From positions 1-64,000 of the forward strand of contig JBBRAX010000012.1 in assembly GCA_038206395.1 (NCBI GenBank): a DNA stretch of 64,000 nt, written 5' to 3'. The position numbers and the translations under genes were made by a program. Positions 34,882 to 44,400 of this stretch are shown one piece after another. The notes under the pieces were generated by a model, which did no database searches, was not told the DNA's origin, and saw only the letters and a program-made list of their open reading frames with translations. The first letter of the stretch is position 1. Each line of letters starts with the position of its first letter. The stretch comes from JAGSPQ01 sp038206395 (lineage in GTDB: Bacteria > Myxococcota > Myxococcia > Myxococcales > Myxococcaceae).

Positions 34882-36491
34882 CGCTGCTCCGCCGCCCAGC
34901 GGGCGAGCTTCTCGCGTTCGATCTTCGCGTTGTGCCGTGCGTCGACGGGAAATGCGCCGGGGTAGGTGATGAAGCGCTGCAGCTTCGCGGTGACGGGGTT
35001 CTTCGCGGCGAGGGCCTTGAGCTCAGTCATCAGCGGCTCTTCGTTCGCCCCAGCCTCGCGCTCGACGAGCACGATGGGCGTCTGCTTGCCGCGCTCGCCG
35101 ATGCCGACCAGCGCGGTGCGCTTCACCTGCGGGTGCTGGTTGAGGATCTCTTCGACGGGCACGGAGAAGTGGGTGCCCTCGGGGGTGACGACGCGGTGGC
35201 TCTTGCGGCCGCACATCCACAAGCGGCCCTGCGGGTCGAAGAAGCCGACGTCTCCCATGCGGTGCACGGTCTGATCGCCATCGCGGATCTTCGCCATCGC
35301 CGTCTGCTCAGGGCGCGCGTAGTACTCGCGGGTCACGATCGGCCCGCGCACGGTGATTTCCCCAATCTCGCCCGCGGCAACCAGCAGCGAGTCAGACCAG
35401 TGGGGAATCGGCGCGTCGGTGATGGCGATGATTCGAACCGTCACTCCGTCGACGGGCTTGCCGACGCAGACGCCGCGTCCTGCCGCTGCGCCCGAAGCCG
35501 TCTCGCTGAGGACTTCGCGGCTGCCGATGCTCGCGACGGGCAGCGACTCGGTGGCGCCAAAGGGCGTGAAGACCTGGGCGTCGCCGGTGAGCAGGCCGCT
35601 CATCCGTTCGAGCACGTCGTTTCGCATCGGAGCGCCCGACGACAACACCCGCCGCAGCGTCGGCAGCTTCAGCTTCTTCTCGGCGCCATAGCGGCTCAGG
35701 TTGTCGACCAGCGCGGGCGAGCCGAACATCGTGGTGCAGCCGTGGGCGTTGATCGCCTCGACGAGCACTGCGGGGTCGGCGCGCGCGGGAAACCGGAAGT
35801 CCATCTTCGGCAATACGGACGTCATGCCGAGCGCAGGGTCGAACAGCGCGAAGAGCGGAAAGGTTGGCAGATCGATTTCGCCCGGCTGGATGTCGTACGT
35901 GTCGCGAATCATCCGCACCTGCGCGTCGAACACCTCGTGCGTGTAGACGGCGCCTTTCGGAACTCCCGTCGAGCCCGAGGTGAAGAGGATCGCCGCCGTC
36001 TCGCCCGGGTTCGGCACCGCCATCGCGTACGGGCCCTTGCCTTCGCCGAGCTTTCGCAACCCCGCGAGCGTGTGGCCGCCCCAGAAGAGCCGCGGGCCGA
36101 CGGTGACCTTCGCGCGCACTTTACGGAAGGGGCCGGGGAAGAGGACGCGCGCGAGGTGCGCCGCGGGGACGCCGATGAAGGCCTCGGGCTCGACCTCGTC
36201 GAGACACGACAGCAGCGCGCGGCGGCCGATGCCGGGGTCGATCATCACGATCACGGCGCCGGCCTTGAAGAGCCCGAACACCATCGGGAAGAAGTCGAGG
36301 CTCGGCGGCACCATCAACACCGTGCGCACTCCGCGCCCGATGCCGATCGCCTCGAGGCCCCGCGCGTACGCATCGCTGAGCGTGTCGAGCTCGCCGAAGG
36401 TCAGCCGGCGATCGCCGCAGATGATCGCCGCCCGGTTCGGAGAAAGCTTCGCCATCGCAGGAAGGTGCGAGGCGATGTTGGCGTTGGTCAC
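34878..36491 (-). CDS. oleC: OleC, beta-lactone synthetase (AMP-dependent)
   Basis: A 537-residue ANL-family adenylating enzyme. Motifs: ILFTSGSTGVPKGAVYTH (A3), FGATESLPVAS (A5), GDVGFFDPQGRLWMCGR (A7), and DARHNAKIEREKLARW with the C-terminal lysine (A10). OleC converts the syn/anti beta-hydroxy acid to a cis/trans beta-lactone with ATP. GTG 36491 overlaps the oleB stop; earlier in-frame sequence is only antisense of oleB. Length matches known OleC (about 550). Confidence 0.92.
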   Translation of the reverse strand: MTNANIASHLPAMAKLSPNRAAIICGDRRLTFGELDTLSDAYARGLEAIGIGRGVRTVLMVPPSLDFFPMVFGLFKAGAVIVMIDPGIGRRALLSCLDEVEPEAFIGVPAAHLARVLFPGPFRKVRAKVTVGPRLFWGGHTLAGLRKLGEGKGPYAMAVPNPGETAAILFTSGSTGVPKGAVYTHEVFDAQVRMIRDTYDIQPGEIDLPTFPLFALFDPALGMTSVLPKMDFRFPARADPAVLVEAINAHGCTTMFGSPALVDNLSRYGAEKKLKLPTLRRVLSSGAPMRNDVLERMSGLLTGDAQVFTPFGATESLPVASIGSREVLSETASGAAAGRGVCVGKPVDGVTVRIIAITDAPIPHWSDSLLVAAGEIGEITVRGPIVTREYYARPEQTAMAKIRDGDQTVHRMGDVGFFDPQGRLWMCGRKSHRVVTPEGTHFSVPVEEILNQHPQVKRTALVGIGERGKQTPIVLVEREAGANEEPLMTELKALAAKNPVTAKLQRFITYPGAFPVDARHNAKIEREKLARWAAEQR

Positions 36492-37411
36492 GCCAGGGGT
36501 CCGGCCAGCGGGTGGCGCGCGAGGAAGTCGCGAATCAGCGGCAGGATTTCTTCGTGCGCGTCCTCGAGGACGTAGTGGCCCGCGTCGGCAAACGTGTGCA
36601 CCTCGGCGGTCGGCAAGCGGCGGCGCCACTCGGCGAGGAAGTGGTCGTCGAACACGAAGTCTTTCTTTCCCCAGCAGATCAGCAGCGGCACGCCGTTGAA
36701 CTGCTCGAGCTTGTCCGATACTTCCTTCACCATCGGGTAGCTGCGATCGCCGGGCTTCAACGGAATGTCTTCGACGAAGCGCTGCACCGCGATGCGGTGT
36801 TCCCACGAATCATACGGAGCCAGGTACGCCGCCTTCACCGTGTCCGTCATTCGCCCGGGCTTCGTCGAGCAGGTGATGTTCGCTCCGCGCGAGAACGCGT
36901 TGAAGCCGCGCACGGGCACCGCGAAGAAGGGCAGGTGGCGCACGACTGAGATCTGCCACGGCAGCTTGCGGCCCGGCGGCAAACCGAAGCCCGCGGTGTT
37001 GAGCACGACGAGCCGCTTCACGCGTTCGGGGTGCCGCGTGGCGAAGGCCATGCCGATCATCCCGCCCCAGTCGTGGAGGACGAGCGTGATGTTCTTCGTG
37101 ACGCCGAGGTGGTCGAGCAGCGCCTCGAGATCTTTCACGCGCCGCTCGAGCACGTACTCGTACTTGTCGTCGCCTGGCTTGTCCGACAGCCCGCAGCCCA
37201 CGTGGTCAGGGACGATGGTGCGGTAGCTGCCCGAGAGCCCCGCGACGAGGTTGCGCCAGTAGAACGACCAGGTCGGGTTCCCGTGCAGCATCACCAGCGG
37301 GTCGCCCTTGCCCTCGTCGAGGTAGTGCATGTGCACGCCCTGGCCGACGTCGAGCCGCTGGCCCTGCCACGGATACAGCGAACGGTACGGCGCGATGTCG
37401 AAGGTCACCAT
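36488..37411 (-). CDS. oleB: OleB, beta-lactone decarboxylase
   Basis: A 307-residue alpha/beta hydrolase of the haloalkane-dehalogenase-like group. LHGNPTWSFYWR is the oxyanion region, VLHDWGGMIG places the nucleophile at Asp114, and AGHYVLED near 280 holds the histidine. OleB removes CO2 from the beta-lactone to give the alkene. It starts at ATG 37411, overlapping oleA by 7 bp. In some bacteria oleB and oleC are fused; here they are separate but overlap. Confidence 0.92.
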   Translation of the reverse strand: MVTFDIAPYRSLYPWQGQRLDVGQGVHMHYLDEGKGDPLVMLHGNPTWSFYWRNLVAGLSGSYRTIVPDHVGCGLSDKPGDDKYEYVLERRVKDLEALLDHLGVTKNITLVLHDWGGMIGMAFATRHPERVKRLVVLNTAGFGLPPGRKLPWQISVVRHLPFFAVPVRGFNAFSRGANITCSTKPGRMTDTVKAAYLAPYDSWEHRIAVQRFVEDIPLKPGDRSYPMVKEVSDKLEQFNGVPLLICWGKKDFVFDDHFLAEWRRRLPTAEVHTFADAGHYVLEDAHEEILPLIRDFLARHPLAGPLA

Positions 37412-38445
37412 TGAGCTCCCAGCATGAGGCAGTTGAGGCCGGACCCGATTCCGAGCAGGCCGACGCGATCGCCGGCGCGCAGAAACCCGGCTTCGGCAGC
37501 GCGCGCGGCGGTGAGCGGCACGGACACGGTGCCGATGTTTCCCAGGGAAGCGAAGGTCGAGAAGTCACGCGATTCGTCGATGCCGAGGCGCGCGAGCACT
37601 TCGCGTCGGTGGCCGGCGCCGACCTGGTGCGTGATGACCCGGTCGACCTCTTCGGTGCGCCAGCCCGTGGTCTTCAGGAACTTCGCCCACGTCTGCTCGC
37701 CCAGCACGACGCCGTGGGTGAGCACCTGCGACGCGTCGGTGTCCATCAGGTTGGGGGTCTCGCCCAGCAGTCCGCGCGCGGGGCCCCAGCGGCAGAGGCG
37801 GTGGTGCTCGGGGGCGCTGAGCGCGGCGCCAGCGACAAGGCGGTGCTCGGAATCGGAGTAGCCGGCCTCGGTGAGGACGACGGCGACGGCTCCGCTGCCG
37901 CCAGTAAGGGTGGCGAGGCCGAGGCGGTATCGCTCGAGGGTCGGGTCGGCGTTCATTCGCGCGATGGTGCTCTCGACGATGCCGCGCGAGCTCTCGGCCG
38001 AGACGACGATGCCCGCGCGGATCTGCCCCAACTCGATGCGGTTCGCGATCTCGACCATGCCGTTCAGCACGCCGAGGCACGCGTTCGAGACATCGAAGAC
38101 GAGCGTGTCGGGCCCGGTGCCCAGCGCTTCGGCGACGGCGCACGCGGTGGCGGGCTCGAGGTTGTCGCGGCAAACCCCCGCGTAGATGACAGCCCCCAGG
38201 TCTTCCGCCGGCACGCCCGACGCTTCGAGCGCCTTCTTCCCTGCCTGCGCCGCGCACGCCGACATCACGGGGTTCGCGGGCCACATCCGGCGCTGCTCGA
38301 TGCCGGTGAGCGCCGCGACCTGCCCGCCTTCGAGGTTCAACGCCGCGTACATCCTGGCGAGCTGCGCCTCGAGCGTTCCCGTCGCCACCACCTCGTCGGG
38401 CAGCACGTACGCGATCGTCTCGAGGCACACCTTGTTCCAACGCAT
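37405..38445 (-). CDS. oleA: OleA, head-to-head acyl-CoA/ACP condensing thiolase
   Basis: A 346-residue thiolase-fold enzyme of the FabH/OleA group. Active-site residues are Cys123 in VSNACLGVLNG, His in VITHQVGAGH and Asn in SLGNIGTVSV. YAGVCRDNLEPATACAVA and AESSRGIVEST are typical of OleA rather than FabH. OleA joins two fatty acyl thioesters to a 2-alkyl-3-ketoalkanoic acid. Its ATG shares one base with the stop of the PfaC-type gene (TGATG), so translation of the two is directly coupled. This suggests the PUFA synthase product is handed to OleA. Confidence 0.93.
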   Translation of the reverse strand: MRWNKVCLETIAYVLPDEVVATGTLEAQLARMYAALNLEGGQVAALTGIEQRRMWPANPVMSACAAQAGKKALEASGVPAEDLGAVIYAGVCRDNLEPATACAVAEALGTGPDTLVFDVSNACLGVLNGMVEIANRIELGQIRAGIVVSAESSRGIVESTIARMNADPTLERYRLGLATLTGGSGAVAVVLTEAGYSDSEHRLVAGAALSAPEHHRLCRWGPARGLLGETPNLMDTDASQVLTHGVVLGEQTWAKFLKTTGWRTEEVDRVITHQVGAGHRREVLARLGIDESRDFSTFASLGNIGTVSVPLTAARAAEAGFLRAGDRVGLLGIGSGLNCLMLGAQW

Positions 38446-41400
38446 CAGGTGTCTCCTCGCACGAGCCGCAGCGCGAAGTCTTTCATCGTGTAGATGACGC
38501 GTCCGTCGACCGCGAGCTGTCCGTCGGCCACCAGCAGCGGCTCGTCACCGTCGACGACTTGCGTGAGCGTCGCCTGCACGCGCACTTCGCTGTTCGTGGG
38601 GACGACCTGGCCGCGGTACTGCCAGCGGTGCTCGAGACCGATTCCCGGCGACTGGAAACGGTGGCTCGTGCCAAGTGCGCCGAAGCGTTCGCGCGCGAAG
38701 ACCTTCAGCAGCTGAATGAGCGCCTCGAGGCCCAGCGAGCCGGGCATCACCGGGTCCTGGAAGAAGTGCGCGGCGAAGAACCACTCGTCGGGGTTCACGC
38801 GCTTGGTGCCGGCGATGAAGCCTTTGCCCTTCGCGCCGCCGTCGAGCTGCAGGTGGTCGATGCGGTCGATGACGCTGAAGGCCTGGGCGGGCAGGGCGAG
38901 GCCGCGCGGAATCGTGAAGCCGGCGGTCGACGAGGGTGACCGCGGCGCCTCGAGCGGGAGGGCGAACGGCCGCGCGGTGTTCGGCAGCTCGACGGGCTTC
39001 GCGCCGCGGACGCCGACCTGCTGAGCGAGCGCCGCGGCAGGGAAGAAGCCGAAGCCCGTCTTGCCGGCGTAGACGCGATCCTTGCCTGAGAGGATCTCGA
39101 ACTCGAACTCCTGAAGAATCATGCCGCCCGCCTGCGACGCTTTGGTGAGGCGCGCGCGGGTGGTGAGCGTGCCAGCGTCGGGGCGCACTTCGCGGAAGGC
39201 GGTGCCCTGGCCATCGAGGTTGCGGAAGAAGAGGTTCTCGGTGCTGCACAGCGCCGAGCCGAGGTAGGCGGCGAGCCAGCCGCACGGCTGCAGCGCGGCC
39301 TCGGCGATGACCGCGAAAGGCATCGTGCCCTGGCGGTTCGCGGCGAAGTACCAGGCGTTCGGGTCGACGTCGAAGGCGCACTCAATCCACCCGGTGGGCT
39401 TCATCACCCACGGCGGGTCGTCGACCTTGGTGACGCGATCGAGGAAGAGAAAGGGGTCGCGGGGAAGGCGCGCGATCCGGCGATCGCGATCGAACGGAAG
39501 GTACTTGTCGCCGAACCCTTCAGACGGGTTTCCCTCGGCGTAGGCGACGATCTGCTCGCGGGTGAACCGCGGAGGCTGTTCCCCTGCTGGAGCGGCCCAC
39601 AGCGCTTCGACCTTCTCGCGCGACAGGCCGCGCAGGCGCAGCGACATGCCTTCCATCTCGACGACGTAGCGGCCGTCGACGTACATCGCGGCCGTCGCGA
39701 GCACGTACGGCTCGGGGTCGTAGCCGCGCTCTTTGATCTCGACGCGGTAGCTGACCTTCTTGCTGTCGACCGTCACCTGGCCGCGGCACCGCAGCTGGCT
39801 CGCGATTCCCTCGATGGGCTCGCAGCGGACGTCGTCGGTCTCTTCCGCGACCCACCCCATTCGGACCAGGAGAACGCGCAGCGTGTGCAGGCAGCACTCG
39901 TACATCAGCGTGCCCGGCATCACGTGGTCGTCGATGAAGTGGCAGGTCAGGTACCAGGCGTCCGGCGTGACGTCCGCTTCGCCGTGCACCACGCCGAGGC
40001 CGAAGCGGCCGCCGTTCGGGTCGAGCTCGAGGATGCGATCGACCAGGTTCATGCGGCCCGTCGGCAGGCGCAGCTTCGCGCTCAGGGTGCGGCCTTTGAA
40101 TTGTGGACCCAATGCACCACAGAGGTCGCCTTGCCTCAGGGCGCCAAGCTGGGTCTCGTCGAGGGTGGTAGGGGACAGCGCGAGCAACGGCGAGTAGGGC
40201 GTGGTGTTGGGGCGGCGCGGCCTCACCGTCTCGTCGGGCTCGGTGACGATGCCGCGGCCGGTGGCGAGCTGCTCGGGGCTGAAGAAGCCGGCGCAGCCGT
40301 CGTACATCGTGATGAACGGGGCGCCCGCGATGGTCCCGTCGAAGCGGAAGAAGAAGAGCCAGGTGTCGCCCTGCTGGATGAAGCGATCGATCTGGATGTC
40401 GTAGCGAATGGTTTCGCCGACGACTGGCAGGTCACGGTGGAAGACGATCTTCGCGTCCAGTAGGCGGTAGACGCGCTCGCCCTTCGTCTGGTGGTCGATG
40501 CCCAGGTACGCGGATAGAAAGAGGTCGGCCTGGCCCGCTTCGACGCTGATGCAGACCGGCGCGCGCCCGTTGTCGAGGTACCACGAGTCCGCGCGGACAT
40601 CGTGCTCGGTCACGCAGCGGCCCGGGCCGAGGACACCCGGCGTGCCTTCGACGCGCATGATCCGATCGCAGAGCATGAGTGGCTCGGCAGGCAGGCGAAC
40701 GCGCGTCGGGTACGTGTCCACGATCGCGAAGTCCGGGCCCAGCATGTTGCCCAGCTTTCCGATCGCGAACTCCATGCACGCGGCACGATCGAAGGCAGGG
40801 GCCGTCGCGGCCGCCTGGACGATCTGCGCTGAAGCGGTTCCGCCCATCAGTGCGATCAGTCGCTGCTGCTCGAGCAGCGCCCGGGTCTGCAGCGCGATCG
40901 ACTGCTGTGAGAAGCGAAGGAACTGCTCGTGCGCCGCGGCAAAGGAGGACATGGGTACGGGCGACGAGGGGGAGAGGAAGAGAGGGGAAGAGGGAGAAGA
41001 AGGGGGAGAAGAAGAGGGAGAAGAAGAGGGAGAAGAAGGGGGAGAAGAAGAGGCACCGTTCATCCCGAGAGAAGTCGAGGGATGAGCCGCCTCGGCGGCC
41101 CGATGTCCCGCGACTTCGGCAGATGCTCGTCCCTCGACTTCTCTCGGGACGAACGGAGCTCCGTTTTTTCCTGGGCCCGTCTCTGAACCTGGGCCCGTCT
41201 CTGAACCTGGGCCCATCTCTGCGCCCTTCCCCCCCGCGCGCGGCGTCGGCGGAACAGGCGGCCGAATCCCACCGACGGGGATCACGATGATCGCCGCCTT
41301 CTTCACTGCCTCAGGCGGAAACCCGCCGTAGATCTCAGCCAGGTCGACGTGCACGGAAGCTTCGGCGACGCGCGCGATCGCATTGAGCAGCGCGCGGTAT

Positions 41401-44400
41401 CCATCAACGCCGCGCTGGCAGGCGGTGACTGCGACATGCGGACGCGACCCGAGAATGCGCCCGATCATCCGCGCGCAAGAACCCTGCGGCCCGAGCTCGA
41501 GGAACACGCGAACGCCGTCGGCGTACGCCTGCTCGATGGTCGCCTGGAAATCGAACCCACCCACCGCGTTGGCGAGAATCGAATCGGCCGCAGCGTCCTC
41601 GGTTGGCACATACGCCTGCGCCCACGCACCACTGTAGAAGCTGACGCCCTCGGGCGCAGTCGTCGGCAGCTCATGAATCGCCCGATACGCCGCGGCGACG
41701 CGGTTCACGAGCGGCAGATGCACCGTCGGTACGCCCTCGAGCGCGAGCGCCTCACACTTCAACGCCGCGACCGTGCGATCGACATCTGCCGCCTTCCCAC
41801 CCAACACGCATTCCTGCGGAGCGTTCACGATCAACAACGCCGCCGTTCCCACCAGCGCCCCGCGCACTTCCTGCGCCGGCCGATTGACGACGACCGCCTT
41901 CCACTCGGAGCCCGGCGCATCGCCCCACGCCGCACGCGCGATCGTGTTCGCCCCCGACAGCTCGGTACGGAACAGCGGCGACGCCAACGTCCGCCTGAAC
42001 ATCAGGTCGCGATCGCGCCACGTGCGCGAAGCAAAGAGCCCGGCCGATTCCCCGAGGCTGTACCCGATGAAAGCCTCTGGCTTCAGCCCGAACACGCGCG
42101 CTGCATCACTCACCGCGACGCCGTGCGCGACCTGCCCGAGAATCATTCGCTCGGGCGAGTCCGCGAGTACGCGCGCCGCATCCGCCTCCCAACCCTCCTT
42201 CCATTCCGCGCGGCGCGGGCCCACCCACTGCGGCATCAAGTGGCCCTGCAGGTGCTGAACCTCGGCGTCGAGCCGGCGGTAAACCTCAGGCAGCGCGGCG
42301 CCCAGCGACACGCCCATTCCGACGTAGTGATTCCCCGAGCCCGGGAAGACGAAGGCGAGCTTGCCCGGCACCGGCACCGCCGCCGCGCGCGGTCGATCGA
42401 GCTGGCGAATCAGATCATCGACAGAGGTCGCGACGATTGCCCTCGTCACCGGCCCGACCTGCGCCCGTCCGTGCCACAGCGCCGCGAGCGACTCGACCAA
42501 CCGTTCGTGCCGCTGCGCCAGGCGCCGCAACGCCAGCTCGTTGTCGCGCACCAGGAACAACGCCGCCGTCCGTTCACCCGCCGGCCGCGCGCCCCGCGAC
42601 AGCTCGCCGCGCTCGACACCTTCGAGCACCGCGTGAAGACACGTGCCATCGAACCCAATTGCGCCGACGCCCGCGCGCCGCGGCCCCCCCGCGCGATCGC
42701 GCAGCCACACTTGCGGCTCGCGCGGAACGTGGAAGCCCGCTTTCCCCAGCGCGACCGAGGCCGACTCGAACTTCGGCAGCGGCGATAACATCTGCTCATG
42801 AAGCGACAGCGCGGCCGAGACGACGGACGCGAGGCTGCTGGCGGCTCCGGTCTGGCCGATGATGGCCGCGGTCGAAGTCAGCGCGCAGTGCAGCGTTTCG
42901 GACTCACCGAAGCTTCCCGCCAGCGCCGCGAGCTCGTCTTGGTCTTCCGATGGATCGCCGCTGCCGTGTGCCTGCAGCAACGAAATCTGGGCCGGCGTGA
43001 CACCCGCCTCGGCGTGCGCCTGCGCGACCGCCTGCCGGTACGCCCCGATGCGCGCAGCCGAATGCGTGACGGCCGCTCCGCCCGCTGCACCGAAGCCGCG
43101 AACCACTGCGTAGATGCGATCGCCGTCGCGCTGAGCGTCATCGAGCCGCTTCAGCACCACCGCCGCGGCACCTTCGCCGACCACTGGCCCGTCGGACTTC
43201 GCGTCCAGCGGCGAGCCCTTTCCCAGCTTCGAGTACGGCCGCAGCGCATCCGTCGCGAGCACCTGGCGCACGTCGCCGGCGAGGTCGACCGCTCCGGCAA
43301 GCATCAGGTCGACTTCTCCGCGCTGCAGCATGCGGCTCGCGACCTCGAGCGCACGCAGCCCCGAGGCCTCTTCTCCCGCCACGACGAAGCTCGGCCCACC
43401 CAGCTGGAATTCGCGGGCGAGGCGGCTCGCGACGATGCCGCCCAGCGCTCCCATCGTGCGCGTCGAGTCGAGCGCAGGTGACAGCGCGTCGGCGAGCCCC
43501 TGCGCCCACTTCTCGGCTTCAGCGGCGGTCAGCGTCAGGCCGAGCTCGCGCGCGTAGGTGCGGACGCGCTCCCGAACCAGCCAGCGCAGATGAAACGACG
43601 TGGTGTCGAGGTCGAGGCCAAGCCCGACGACGGCGCCGCTGCGCAGATGCGGCCCCGCGCCGAGCCCGCGGCTGTCGTCGAGCGCTTCCGCCGCGACCTT
43701 CAACATCAGCAGCTGTTGCGGCAACAGCGACGCCAGCTCGTTGGGCGGAATGCGGAACCGGCCAGCGGGGAGCTCGAGCTCGCGAAGCCACGCGCCGCGC
43801 AGGTCGGGACCCTCGAGGCCGAGCCAACGCCCTTCAGGCCGCGAATCGCGCACGGGCTCGCCGCGGAAGATCGCGTGCTGCAGCTTCGTCAGCGAATCGA
43901 GCCTGCCGAAGTGCGCCGCCATGCCGATGATCGCCACCGCGGGCGCCTTCACTTTCCGTACGGGCGCCGAGACGGCCGGCGACGCTTCCTCGAGCAACAG
44001 GTGCGCGTTGATGCCGCCGAAGCCGAAGCCCGAGATCGCCGCGCGGCGCGGACGGCCGGGCGCGCGCTCGGGCCACGGCTCGGCCGCTTCCAGAACGCGG
44101 AACGGGCTCGCCTTCAGACCTTCGGCCGCCGTCGCCGCCGAAAAGTTCGCCGACGGGGGCAACGTTCGCGCATCGAAGGCCGAGAGGACTTTGCAGAGCG
44201 CCGCCGCTCCGGCCGCCGTGAGCAGGTGGCCGACGTTGCTCTTCACTGAGCCGAGCACGCAGCCGCGCGCCGCGTGGCCTTCCCACAGCGCGGTGAGGCT
44301 CTTCAGCTCGACGGAGTCTCCGCGCGGCGTGCCGGTGCCGTGGCACTCGATCAGATCGACGTCGTCCGGCGCCCAGCCCGCCTGTGCGTACGCTGCGCGC

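Noticed and set aside
43370..43400. Loss of the active-site Cys in the second ketosynthase of PfaC as a defect
   Set aside because: This is the normal state of a chain-length factor domain.
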